Origin: DATFRX01 sp035630615
GTDB taxonomy: Bacteria; Actinomycetota; Actinomycetes; Propionibacteriales; Nocardioidaceae
Assembly (NCBI GenBank): GCA_035630615.1
Contig: DASQKI010000043.1
Coordinates: 47,189-111,188, forward strand
Length of the DNA stretch: 64,000 nucleotides
Reading direction: 5' to 3'
Shown here one piece after another: positions 42,646 through 51,026 of the stretch; position 1 is the stretch's first letter, and every line of letters begins with the position of its first letter. The position numbers were made by a program, and so were the translations under genes. The notes beneath the pieces were generated by a model, which worked only from the letters and a program-made list of their open reading frames with translations, did no database searches and was not told the origin of the DNA.

Positions 42646-43718
42646 ACGACCTGAACGACCTGATGTATCGCGCCAGCGACGGCGGTCCCAATCAATCGGC
42701 CGACCCGACGCGGCTGCTGCGGCAGGGGCGTCGCCGAGTCCACCGCCGCCGTGGTGTCACCGCTGTGAGCGGCGTCGCCGTCGCCGCACTGGCGATCGTC
42801 GGTGGCGCCGTCTGGCTGCCGAGCGCGACGCCGAACGGGTCGAACCCGGGCTCGAGTCAGGGACCCAGCGTCGCCGCCACGAGTGACGGAGCGTACGAGC
42901 ACGTCGAGGTCTCCCGCGACGAGGTCGGTCGGCGCTGCACGACCCTGCTCCACAATGCGTACGGCATGGATGGCACCTATTTGGTGCCGCCTCGCGACGA
43001 CGGCCCGTGGTTCGAGGGCCAGACGGCGCAGGTCGGCAAAGCCGGTCAGGGGTCGGACGGGGACGACTGGACGATGACGCTGAGTTGTGAGGTCCCCCAA
43101 GCCGATCTCGTCGACCGAGCCGGCACGGTGTCGATCCCACTGCCCGACGCCTCTGACGACGACGGCATCCGCGCCGCCTGCGGTCAGTACCTCGGCTGGG
43201 ACTTCACCGGATGGGATGTCCTGACATCCGCGAGCACCGACATCGCGACCACAGCCGCCCTGCGCTCGACCAACGGCTACGTCGCGACCTGCTGGCTCAA
43301 TGCCGCTCCCGGAGGTCAGGGCGACTCCTCGTGGGCCGGGATCGAGCGCGAGACGCTGCCCAGCACCGAGGGTTTGGCGAACGACTACGCGGTGTGGTTC
43401 AGCACCAATCAGTACGCGGGCGACAACCAGGAAGGCGACTACAACGTCTTCGGCGTCGACCAGGTGTCTGGACCTGAGGAGGCGGCCAAGGTCGTCATCA
43501 CCGAGCCCGACGGCACCGAGCACGTCAGCGAAGTGGTCGACAACAGCTGGTTCGCGATCGCTGCGGACCTGCATCTCGAGATGTACCCGCACGGCGTCTC
43601 ACCGCTGCGGGTCAAGGTCCTCGCCGCCGACGGCTCCGTCCTCGCCGACTACCCCGACGGCGAGCAGTCATCGGAGTGCGAGGTCTATCCCGACCTCTGC
43701 GAGGGATCGAAGGACTGA
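42642..43718 (+). CDS. Membrane protein, probable partner or anti-sigma of the SigE70-type factor
   Basis: 358 aa, coupled to the sigma gene by an ATGA overlap. A short cytoplasmic N-terminus with LLRQGRRRVHRRRG precedes one membrane helix (about 38-57). An extracytoplasmic domain of about 300 residues follows, with several Cys (in RRCTTLL, LSCEV, RAACGQ, ATCWL, SECEVYPDLCEG) that may form disulfides. No ZAS-type zinc motif is visible, so the anti-sigma role rests on gene coupling and topology. Confidence 0.7.
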   Translation: MNDLNDLMYRASDGGPNQSADPTRLLRQGRRRVHRRRGVTAVSGVAVAALAIVGGAVWLPSATPNGSNPGSSQGPSVAATSDGAYEHVEVSRDEVGRRCTTLLHNAYGMDGTYLVPPRDDGPWFEGQTAQVGKAGQGSDGDDWTMTLSCEVPQADLVDRAGTVSIPLPDASDDDGIRAACGQYLGWDFTGWDVLTSASTDIATTAALRSTNGYVATCWLNAAPGGQGDSSWAGIERETLPSTEGLANDYAVWFSTNQYAGDNQEGDYNVFGVDQVSGPEEAAKVVITEPDGTEHVSEVVDNSWFAIAADLHLEMYPHGVSPLRVKVLAADGSVLADYPDGEQSSECEVYPDLCEGSKD

Positions 43719-43738
43719 GGCCCCACCCGGGAACGAAC

Positions 43739-43785
43739 CGGCCTCCTCGTAGGTTGTGTCTGGTACGCAATCTACGAGGAGGCCG
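43739..43785 (+). promoter_or_regulatory. Strong hairpin enclosing the msrA ribosome-binding site
   Basis: CGGCCTCCTCGTAG (43739-43752) pairs perfectly with CTACGAGGAGGCCG (43772-43785). Pairing continues inward with two G-U pairs to a 5-nt loop (43760-43764), about 21 pairs in all. The GAGGAGG Shine-Dalgarno of msrA is entirely inside the 3' strand and the GTG start is 2 nt beyond it. It should block translation unless opened. It could double as a transcription end for the upstream gene, but no T-run follows. Confidence 0.8.
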
Positions 43786-43787
43786 TT

Positions 43788-44426
43788 GTGCTGTTCGGCC
43801 GTGAGAAGGCCAAGATCCCGAGCCGCGACGACGCCCTGCCGGGCCGCGACACCCGCCCGTTCAACGTCGGCGACAAGCACGCGGTGCTCGGCACCCCGAT
43901 CGAGGCGGACGCCCCCGAGGGTTTCGGGGAGGTCGTCGTGGGACTCGGCTGTTTCTGGGGTGAGGAGAGGACGTTCTGGGAGATCCCGGGCGTCTGGTCC
44001 ACGTCGGTCGGCTACGCCGGCGGCCCCACCCCGAACCCCACATACGAAGAGGTCTGCTCCGGACGTACCGGCCACGCCGAGGTCGTTCGGGTCATCTACG
44101 ACCCATCGAAGGTGTCGTTCGACGACCTGCTCAAGGTGTTTTGGGAACACCACGACCCGACTCAGGGCATGCGCCAGGGCAACGACGTCGGCTCGCAATA
44201 CCGCTCGGTGATCTTCACGACCACGCCAGAGCAGCAGGCCGCCGCCGAGGCATCGCGGGAGGAGTACCAGAAGGCGATGACCGCCGCGGGGTACGGCGAG
44301 ATCACCACCGCGATCGTGCCTTTGGACGACTACTGGTACGCCGAGGACTACCACCAGCAGTACTTGGTCAAGAACCCCAACGGCTACTGCCCGATCCACG
44401 CGACCGGCGTGAAATTTTCTGCCTGA
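43788..44426 (+). CDS. msrA: Peptide-methionine (S)-S-oxide reductase
   Basis: 212 aa from GTG 43788 with GAGGAGG upstream. Catalytic GCFWG with Cys55, GYAGGPTPNPTYEEVCSG, GHAEVVRV, and resolving Cys in GYCPIH near the C-terminus. Repairs oxidised methionine using thioredoxin. The N-terminal extension PFNVGDKHAVLGTP is typical of actinobacterial MsrA. Translation is probably controlled by the hairpin that covers its ribosome site. Confidence 0.95.
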   Translation: MLFGREKAKIPSRDDALPGRDTRPFNVGDKHAVLGTPIEADAPEGFGEVVVGLGCFWGEERTFWEIPGVWSTSVGYAGGPTPNPTYEEVCSGRTGHAEVVRVIYDPSKVSFDDLLKVFWEHHDPTQGMRQGNDVGSQYRSVIFTTTPEQQAAAEASREEYQKAMTAAGYGEITTAIVPLDDYWYAEDYHQQYLVKNPNGYCPIHATGVKFSA

Positions 44427-44504
44427 CGATGTCGTATCCCCCGGATGCCGTTCGTGGATAGGTTGAGGCGGGCACCGGGTCCGCGACTGAGACAGGGAGC
44501 AGAC

Positions 44505-44867
44505 ATGACCGAGTACCTCATCTACTTCAACCAGCAGTGGGTGGGCGACCACACCGAGGAGTGGTTCCGCGGGCGCGGGCCGCTCGCCATGGCGGTCGTG
44601 AACGAGATGAAGGATGCTGGCGTCTACGTATTCGCCGGGGGGCTGGAGGAGGAAACCGACACGGCCTTCAGCGCTGACGCGACCAGCGGCACGTTGATGT
44701 TCACCGACGGGCCCTACGTCGAGACCAAGGAGTATCTGGGCGGGCTCACCGTGGTGGACGTCGCCGACGACGATGCCGCCAAGATGTGGGCCGGCAAGAT
44801 CGCGGAGGCGTGCGGCTGGCCCCAGGAGGTACGCCGATTCAAGCCGTTGCCCGCAACTGACCGGTAG
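44505..44867 (+). CDS. YCII/DGPF-domain protein
   Basis: 120 aa from ATG 44505 with AGGGAG upstream. The FTDGPYVETKEYLGGLTVVD motif is the DGPF signature, within a dimeric alpha/beta ferredoxin-like fold. Catalytic role is unknown. Genes of this family accompany ECF42 sigma factors, one of which is at 45746. Confidence 0.85.
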   Translation: MTEYLIYFNQQWVGDHTEEWFRGRGPLAMAVVNEMKDAGVYVFAGGLEEETDTAFSADATSGTLMFTDGPYVETKEYLGGLTVVDVADDDAAKMWAGKIAEACGWPQEVRRFKPLPATDR

Positions 44868-44880
44868 GCGAAGGAGCCCG

Positions 44881-45342
44881 ATGAGCCGCACCGTCCAGGT
44901 CACCTACGACTGTGCCGATCCGATCGCCCAGAGCCGATTCTGGGCGGCCGTCCTTGGCTACGTGATTCCGCCTCCGCCGGGCCGCGAACTGGGGCCGGAC
45001 GAGGACCCGTTCGAGGCATGGGCGGAGTTTCTCGAGGCCGCGGGAGTGCCCGAGGATCAGCGCAGCAATGCGTCGGCGTGCGAGGACCCGGACGGCATCG
45101 GTCCCAGGATGTTCTTCCAGAAGGTGCCCGAGGGCAAAACCGCTAAAAACCGGGTGCATCTCGACGTCCGTGCGGCTCCCGGCCTCGAGGGCGAGCAGCG
45201 GATGGCGGCTCTCGAGGCCGAGTGCGCGCGGTTCATCGAGCTGGGAGCGACCCGGCTGCAACGGTTCGAGCCGGCTCCCCCGATGAGCTCCGGCACCATC
45301 GTGATGGCCGACCCCGAGGGCAACGAGTTCTGTCTCGACTAG
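44881..45342 (+). CDS. VOC (glyoxalase-like) family protein
   Basis: 153 aa from ATG 44881 with AAGGAG upstream. Start VQVTYDCADPIAQSRFWAAV and LGYVIPPPP, RVHLDVRA in the middle, and MADPEGNEFCLD at the end match actinobacterial glyoxalase-like domains. The metal ligands expected for true glyoxalases are only partly evident. It lies between two DGPF genes, 13 bp after the first. Confidence 0.88.
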   Translation: MSRTVQVTYDCADPIAQSRFWAAVLGYVIPPPPGRELGPDEDPFEAWAEFLEAAGVPEDQRSNASACEDPDGIGPRMFFQKVPEGKTAKNRVHLDVRAAPGLEGEQRMAALEAECARFIELGATRLQRFEPAPPMSSGTIVMADPEGNEFCLD

Positions 45343-45413
45343 AGACACTTCGCTACCGGAAGGACTCCGCCACTAGACCGTGACTGACGGCGCGGTCCGG
45401 CAGAATGCGCCAC

Positions 45414-45749
45414 ATGAGGTACGTGCTGCTGATCTGCGACGACGAAAAGGTCTCGCCGAGCAACGAACAACTCGATGCCGACCCCGTGCATCAGGCCTGG
45501 CGGGCCGACCTGGAGCGGCGCGGTGGCATCGAGGTCGGCGCGCGATTGCGGCCGGTGGTGGACGCGACGTCAGTCCGGGTACGCGACGGCGAAACCCTCG
45601 TGTCGGACGGACCGTACGCGGAGACCAAGGACTTCGTCGGTGGCTTCGTGATCGTCGAGTGTGACGACCTCGACGAGGCGATCGCGATCGCGGCCGGCCA
45701 TCCGTATGCGCGATGGGGCGGCGTCGAGATTCGCCCCGTCTGGGAATGA
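45414..45749 (+). CDS. YCII/DGPF-domain protein, ECF42-linked
   Basis: 111 aa; ATG 45414 (MRYVLLICDDE) is the usual family start, with an in-frame ATG three codons earlier. The SDGPYAETKDFVGGFVIVE motif is present. Its stop overlaps the ECF42 start (ATGA), the coupling known for this sigma family, where DGPF proteins are the conserved partners in place of an anti-sigma factor. Confidence 0.9.
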   Translation: MRYVLLICDDEKVSPSNEQLDADPVHQAWRADLERRGGIEVGARLRPVVDATSVRVRDGETLVSDGPYAETKDFVGGFVIVECDDLDEAIAIAAGHPYARWGGVEIRPVWE

Positions 45750-46966
45750 CCGACCCCGACGACCGTGTTAGAGCGGCGGTCGACGCGGCCTACCGGGACG
45801 AGTGGGGTCAGATCGTCGCGACCATGATCGGGCTCACCGGCGATTGGGACCTGGCCGAAGACGCCGCACAGGACGCGTTCGCCAGTGCACTGGCGACCTG
45901 GCCACGCGACGGCATACCAAACCAGCCCGGCGCCTGGCTCACCACGACGGCACGCAATCGCGCGACCGACAAGCTGCGCCGGGATGCGGTCGGGGCCGCC
46001 AAGCTCCGTCAGCTTGCCGTGCTCGCCCGAGATCCCGACGAGTCGCCGATGGAGGAGATCCCGGACGAGCGGCTCCGGTTGATCTTCACCTGCTGCCATC
46101 CGGCCCTGCCGTTCCCGGCCCGGGTCGCACTCACGCTGCGTACCTTGGCCGGCCTGACGACCGCCGAGATCGCCCGAGCGTTCCTGACCGCCGAGCCCAC
46201 CATGGCGCAGCGTCTGGTCCGCGCCAAGCGCAAGATCCAAGAGGCCGGCATCCCCTATCGAGTGCCACCGGCCGAGCTTCTCCCCCGACGCCTGGCGGCC
46301 GTCCTCGCGGTGCTCTACCTGATCTTCAACGAGGGCTACGACGAAGACGAAGTACGCCGCGCACTGACGGCCGAGGCGATCCGGCTGACCCGCGTTCTGA
46401 TTCGGCTGATGCCGGCCGAGCCCGAGCCGCCCGGCTTGCTCGCGCTGATGCTGCTGCACGAGGCGCGCCGGGCGACCCGCACCGACGACGGCGTGCTGGT
46501 CACGCTCGAAGACCAAGATCGCTCCGGCTGGGACCAGGCGCTGATTCTTGAAGGTGTCGAGGCGCTCGACGCGGCGCTCGCGATGCGGCGCACCGGGCCC
46601 TACCAGCTCCAGGCGGCGATCGCAGCCTGCCATGCGACCGCGCCCGACGCCGCGAGCACCGATTGGTCACAGATCGCGAATCTGTACGCCGACCTCGCGG
46701 AGCTCGCTCCGTCGCCCGTCGTCGACCTCAACCGCGCGGTGGCTGTCGCGATGGCCGACGGCATTCCCGTCGGGCTGACCCTCGTCGACGAGCTGGCGGC
46801 GTCCGGCAAGCTCGAGGGCTACTACCTCCTACCCGCCACCAGGGCCGATCTGCTCCGCCGCGCCGGTCGTGCTGCCGAGGCCAGGGCGGCCTACGAAGAG
46901 GCTCTCGAACTGGCGCCGACCGAGGCCGAGCGCCGCTACCTGTCCGGCCGCCTGAGCGAGCTCTGA
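45746..46966 (+). CDS. ECF42-group RNA polymerase sigma factor
   Basis: 406 aa. Sigma region 2 (VATMIGLTGDWDLAEDAAQD), region 4 (LAGLTTAEIARAFLTAEPT, MAQRLVRAKRKIQ), then a C-terminal extension of about 220 residues of TPR-like helices with DLNRAVAVAMADG and GYYLLPATRADLLRRAGR. That extension is the hallmark of ECF42 and is needed for its activity in characterised members. It follows its DGPF partner with an ATGA overlap. Confidence 0.92.
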   Translation: MTDPDDRVRAAVDAAYRDEWGQIVATMIGLTGDWDLAEDAAQDAFASALATWPRDGIPNQPGAWLTTTARNRATDKLRRDAVGAAKLRQLAVLARDPDESPMEEIPDERLRLIFTCCHPALPFPARVALTLRTLAGLTTAEIARAFLTAEPTMAQRLVRAKRKIQEAGIPYRVPPAELLPRRLAAVLAVLYLIFNEGYDEDEVRRALTAEAIRLTRVLIRLMPAEPEPPGLLALMLLHEARRATRTDDGVLVTLEDQDRSGWDQALILEGVEALDAALAMRRTGPYQLQAAIAACHATAPDAASTDWSQIANLYADLAELAPSPVVDLNRAVAVAMADGIPVGLTLVDELAASGKLEGYYLLPATRADLLRRAGRAAEARAAYEEALELAPTEAERRYLSGRLSEL

Positions 46967-47058
46967 ACTCGCGCGAACTTCTCGCCGGGCCGATGTCGAT
47001 CTCCCGTCCGGCCCTTCGTCGGTGGGGCAAAAGACCGATCGAACAGAGGTGAAACGCC

Positions 47059-47805
47059 ATGAATTCCGACAATACGACGCCGACGCCCGAGGTGGTCGAC
47101 CGCGCCACGTGGCAGGCCGAGATCGATGCGTTGCGAGTCCGCGAAAAGGCGCACACACATGAGGGTGACGCGATCGCGGCCGCGCGCCGACGATTGCCCA
47201 TGGTGGAGGTCGACGCCGCCACGACGCTGACCGGCCCGGACGGCGCGATCAGGCTCCTGGACGTCTTCGAGGGTCGCCACCAGCTCCTCGCGTACTTCCA
47301 CATGTGGCACACCGGCCACTCCGCTGCCGAACAGTGCGAGGGCTGCACGTTCTTCAATGGCCAGGTCCGTGAGTTGTCGAACCTGCATTCCCGCGACGTC
47401 ACGTACGCGACGCTTTGTCAGGGCCCGTACGACGTGAGCGTGCGGTATCGCGACTTCATGGGTTGGGATGTGCCCTGGTACTCCGCGCGAGACGCGACGG
47501 ACCGCCTCCTCGGCGACCGCCCCCGGTCCCCGGCTCCCTTGGTCTCGTACCTGCGACAGCGGGACAGGGTGTTCGAGACGTACTGGACCAGCGGCCGCGG
47601 CCTGGAGGCGATGGACAACAGCTATGGCCTGCTCGACCTGACCGTCAACGGCCGGCGAGAGGCATGGGAAGACACGCCCGACGCCTGGCCGCAACCGAGG
47701 TGGGAGGCCGGCGCCAACCCGTTCCGCACCGGCGAACGTCCCATCGCGCAGTGGGCCCGCATCGCCGCCGGACGCTCCGACGACCTCGGCGCCGCCGGGT
47801 ACTGA
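47059..47805 (+). CDS. DUF899 family thioredoxin-like protein
   Basis: 248 aa from ATG 47059. Contains LLAYFHMWHTGHSAAEQCEG with CTFFNGQVREL, and FMGWDVPWYSA, characteristic of DUF899 (a thioredoxin-fold family). The single CxxC-like pair CEGC could be redox-active. Lies 92 bp after the ECF42 gene and 15 bp before an MFS gene on the same strand, so it may be part of the ECF42 regulon. Function unknown. Confidence 0.82.
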   Translation: MNSDNTTPTPEVVDRATWQAEIDALRVREKAHTHEGDAIAAARRRLPMVEVDAATTLTGPDGAIRLLDVFEGRHQLLAYFHMWHTGHSAAEQCEGCTFFNGQVRELSNLHSRDVTYATLCQGPYDVSVRYRDFMGWDVPWYSARDATDRLLGDRPRSPAPLVSYLRQRDRVFETYWTSGRGLEAMDNSYGLLDLTVNGRREAWEDTPDAWPQPRWEAGANPFRTGERPIAQWARIAAGRSDDLGAAGY

Positions 47806-47820
47806 AAAGGAGCGAGACCG

Positions 47821-49329
47821 ATGTCGGTCGATAACAAGTTCACCATCGACGATTCCCCGCGTACCCAGCCGACCGCGCCGCCGCGGATCAGCCGTCGGCA
47901 GCGGATGATCCTGTTCGTCCTGCTCGGCGCCGGCTTCATGCTGTCCGTCGACTTCTCGATCCTGAACGTCGCACTGCCGATGGCAGGGGCCGGCGTCGGG
48001 CTGGGTATCGACGGGCTGCCGTGGATCACCACCGCCTACGCACTGCCCGCAGCCGGATTCGCGCTGCTGTTCGGCCGACTGGCCGACCTCTTCGGCCGCC
48101 GACGGCTGTTCATGTCTGCCATCGCCCTGCTGGCCGGAGCGTCGCTGCTCGGCGGGTTCGCGTCCAGTCCCGAGACGCTTCTGACCGCCCGGGTGTTGCA
48201 GGGCTTCGCGACGGCGATGACGATCCCCGCGGCGCTGTCGCTGCTGACGACCACCTTCGCCGAGGGACCGCTGCGCGACCGCGTACTCGGCCTCAACGGC
48301 GCGCTGCTGTCCGGTGGATTCACCGTCGGAGCACTGGTTGGAGGAGTCCTGGTCAGTCTGCTGAGCTGGCGGGCCGCGTTCTTCATCAACGTGCCGGTCG
48401 CGTTGGCCATCCTGGTGGCCACGCCCGTACTCATCGAAGAGAGCAGGCGGCCCGACCGGGTGGAGCTGGACCTGCCCGGTGCGGTCACCGTGACCGGGGG
48501 GCTGCTGGCTGCGATCTACGCGATCGTCGAGCGGAGCGTCCCATCGGCCGTCGTCGGCGTCGTGCTGCTGTCGGCGTTTTGGCTGATCGAGCTCCGAGCG
48601 CCGGCGCCGCTGGTCCCGGTGCGGATCCTCAAGCGGCCCACGGTGAAGTGGGGCAACTACGCGGGCCTCGTGATGTTCGCGATGGAGCCGGCAATGATCT
48701 TCCTGACGACGCTTTACCTGCAAGAGATCCTGGGTCTGTCGCCGCTGGCCACAGGGCTGGTCTTCGGCGTTCCAGGATTGGTGGCCGTGGCCGCCGGACC
48801 GATCGCGGGACGCCTCATCGGCCGGGTCGGCACCCGCGCGCTGCTCGCCACGGGCCTTTCGGTGCAGGGTTTGGCGACCTTGCCATTGGTGTTCCTCGGC
48901 ACCGACCGGATGGCCCTCGCGATTCTGATCCCCGCGCTGTTCGTCGGGTTCTTCGGGCACGTGTCCGCCATCGTCGCGTTCACCGTGACGGCCACGTCTG
49001 GTCTTCCGAACGAAGAGCAGGGGCTCGCCACCGGACTGACGTCCATGACTCAGCAGGTGGGGATTACCTCAGGCATCCCGATCCTCAGCGCGATCGCCGC
49101 GACACAGAGCGCGGAGCTGACCGGAATCCATCTCGCGCTGAGTGTCAACGTGGCGCTGACGCTGGTCAGCGTTGCTCTGGTCTGGTTCGGACTGCATCCG
49201 GAGCGTCGGGCGGCCAGCGCCGCAAGCGCACGGCGGAGACGAGGCAAGCCCATCCCACGCACACGAGCACAGCTGCGACCGTGTCGCTCGGCCGATGCCA
49301 GCCGCCAACGACGGTCGCCACGGCGGTAG
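47821..49329 (+). CDS. MFS transporter, DHA2 (14-TM) class
   Basis: 502 aa from ATG 47821 with AAAGGAG upstream. About 14 hydrophobic helices; motif A GRLADLFGRRRLF and the antiporter-type motif with GFTVGALVGGVL. Likely proton-driven drug efflux. The last about 40 residues are Arg/Ser-rich and non-membrane, and coincide with the 3' end of the convergent PAP2 gene. This suggests loss of an earlier stop codon. Confidence 0.88.
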   Translation: MSVDNKFTIDDSPRTQPTAPPRISRRQRMILFVLLGAGFMLSVDFSILNVALPMAGAGVGLGIDGLPWITTAYALPAAGFALLFGRLADLFGRRRLFMSAIALLAGASLLGGFASSPETLLTARVLQGFATAMTIPAALSLLTTTFAEGPLRDRVLGLNGALLSGGFTVGALVGGVLVSLLSWRAAFFINVPVALAILVATPVLIEESRRPDRVELDLPGAVTVTGGLLAAIYAIVERSVPSAVVGVVLLSAFWLIELRAPAPLVPVRILKRPTVKWGNYAGLVMFAMEPAMIFLTTLYLQEILGLSPLATGLVFGVPGLVAVAAGPIAGRLIGRVGTRALLATGLSVQGLATLPLVFLGTDRMALAILIPALFVGFFGHVSAIVAFTVTATSGLPNEEQGLATGLTSMTQQVGITSGIPILSAIAATQSAELTGIHLALSVNVALTLVSVALVWFGLHPERRAASAASARRRRGKPIPRTRAQLRPCRSADASRQRRSPRR

Positions 49330-49873
49330 CGGCGATCCAGCCGCAGCCGACAAGGGCGACCAGCGGACGCCAGGCCGTCGACGCGACGATCAACGCGGCA
49401 AACACCACCGAAGCGACGAGCGTGACATGCCCGCTGGGCAACGCATTGGGCCCGAAGCCGACGTATCCGGGCCGCTCGATCACCCCGTGCTTGAGGATCT
49501 GGGTCGTCGCGTTGGCGCCGGCGACCAGCAGCACTCCACGCGCCAACAGACCCCAGCGAAGTCGGACCATGACAATCACGGCTAAAACGGCGCACATCAA
49601 CAGGCCGACACGCAGCGAGAAAACCCCGAAGTCGTGGCCGCGCTCACCCCACATCGGCCCAGCCGCCGACTGGATGTCGAGGCGCCAGCCTTCGTCCCAG
49701 CGCTGTCCCTGCAGCGACTGGACGAACACCCGCTGGAGCACCCAGACCGCCACCGCAGACGCGCCGGCGAGCACTATCAGCCCAGGTCGCAGGCTCCACG
49801 ACGTCCGACGGCGCCATGCGGGCGGGGTCGGCGACTGCCGAAGCAGCGGTGGTGAAGACACGCGAAGACACAC
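49166..49873 (-). CDS. PAP2-family phosphatase, integral membrane
   Basis: About 235 aa. The start is uncertain: GTG 49873 has GGA upstream, GTG 49861 is close by and TTG 49930 is possible. The acid-phosphatase motifs are in order: LKHGVIERPGY, LPSGHVTLVAS and GGWHRPSDTVAAV, with about six helices. Dephosphorylates lipid or prenyl phosphates on the outer face. Its last 164 bp overlap the convergent MFS gene. Confidence 0.82.
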   Translation of the reverse strand: MCLRVSSPPLLRQSPTPPAWRRRTSWSLRPGLIVLAGASAVAVWVLQRVFVQSLQGQRWDEGWRLDIQSAAGPMWGERGHDFGVFSLRVGLLMCAVLAVIVMVRLRWGLLARGVLLVAGANATTQILKHGVIERPGYVGFGPNALPSGHVTLVASVVFAALIVASTAWRPLVALVGCGWIAATAVATVVGGWHRPSDTVAAVLVCVGWACLVSAVRLRRWPPDAPDAVRTRPEQR

Positions 49874-50057
49874 TCCGGGGTGGGCGGACCAAGTCCTTCG
49901 AGCATGCCCTATGGGGCTGTACAACGCCAAGCAGGCCGTAGGTCCCGACGCGGCTCACCCGCAGCGTCTCGCGTCGTGAGGCGGCAACGCCCAGATTGCA
50001 GGGACGTTGCGGTCCGGTCGGGTGGAACCGAACCGAACGGTGCATAGTCGTACGGTC

Positions 50058-50960
50058 ATGCGATCGAAGATCCTCGTGATCTCCGCCGCCGTCCTTGCGG
50101 CCACGGCGTGCGGCACAAACGAGGCCGACCAGCCGCAGTCCTCATCCGACGACTCCAGCTCGAGTCACGACTCGAGCCATCACTCGGACCAGCAGATAGC
50201 CGGTGAGCCCGTCGATGCCGAGCTGCTCCTCCTGGCCGACAGCGCGGCCGCAGCCGTCGCACCCCCCACCCTGCTGGAGGGGCCCACCTCGGTGCAGGCC
50301 TATCCCGGATGGTTCTCCGCCGATCCCGATCTGTACAGCGAGGTCAGCGACGCCTTCGGCGGCCTGTCCGACTATCCGCAGGCCTCCCGGCCCCTCCTGG
50401 CGTTCACCAGCGAGCCCAGCTGCGACTCGCCCGACCAGGCCAAGCTCATGGCCGACGGCACCAAGGTCTACGCAGCGTTCGAGGGACAATCGCACGACGA
50501 ATGTCTGGCTCCCCACACCCAGATCGCCATCTTCGAGGTCAACCGCGCGAAGCTGCCGAAAGACTTCACCCTGGTCGGCGTCGACACGAGCGACGCCGGA
50601 TCGACCGACGGTCCCGGTGAGCTGCTCGCCTTCGACGAACTGAAGGGCACGCCGAGGTTCGAGCCGCCGCCGGCACAGGAGGTCACCGAGCCGGATGCGC
50701 TTGCCGACTTCGTCGAGGCGATCCCGTCGGCGCCCGCCGACCTGGAGCACGCGACCGACGACCTCGGCGCCGACCAGCGGGCCTTCGGCTTCGTGATCAC
50801 CGGCTGCGCCGCGACTTCGGCCGAGCTCGTCGTGACGCCGTCTCAAGTCAGCGCCGCGCCGGTCGGCGGCGAGAACGTTCGGTGCATCGCACCGATGCAT
50901 TACGCGGCCGTCTTCGCCGCCGATGCCGACACGCTGCCGGAGCATTTCAGGATCCGATAA
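50058..50960 (+). CDS. Lipoprotein of unknown function
   Basis: 300 aa from ATG 50058. A lipoprotein signal ends in AATAC (Cys about 18). A Ser/Asp/His-rich linker follows (SSSHDSSHHSDQ), then a domain with Cys in PSCDSP, DECLAP, TGCAATS and VRCIAP, possibly two disulfides. The His/Asp/Ser linker could bind metal. No Shine-Dalgarno is evident. I do not recognise a family. Confidence 0.7.
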   Translation: MRSKILVISAAVLAATACGTNEADQPQSSSDDSSSSHDSSHHSDQQIAGEPVDAELLLLADSAAAAVAPPTLLEGPTSVQAYPGWFSADPDLYSEVSDAFGGLSDYPQASRPLLAFTSEPSCDSPDQAKLMADGTKVYAAFEGQSHDECLAPHTQIAIFEVNRAKLPKDFTLVGVDTSDAGSTDGPGELLAFDELKGTPRFEPPPAQEVTEPDALADFVEAIPSAPADLEHATDDLGADQRAFGFVITGCAATSAELVVTPSQVSAAPVGGENVRCIAPMHYAAVFAADADTLPEHFRIR

Positions 50961-51026
50961 TTCGGGCGCCGCGGCGGCAACGTCCTGCATGCTGAGGGCT
51001 GAACCCTTCGCATAGCAAGACGTTGT

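Noticed and set aside
49980..50060. GGAACC...CGTACG before the 50058 lipoprotein considered as an ECF promoter
   Set aside because: Spacing is about 19 bp and several overlapping AACC repeats make the match unconvincing.
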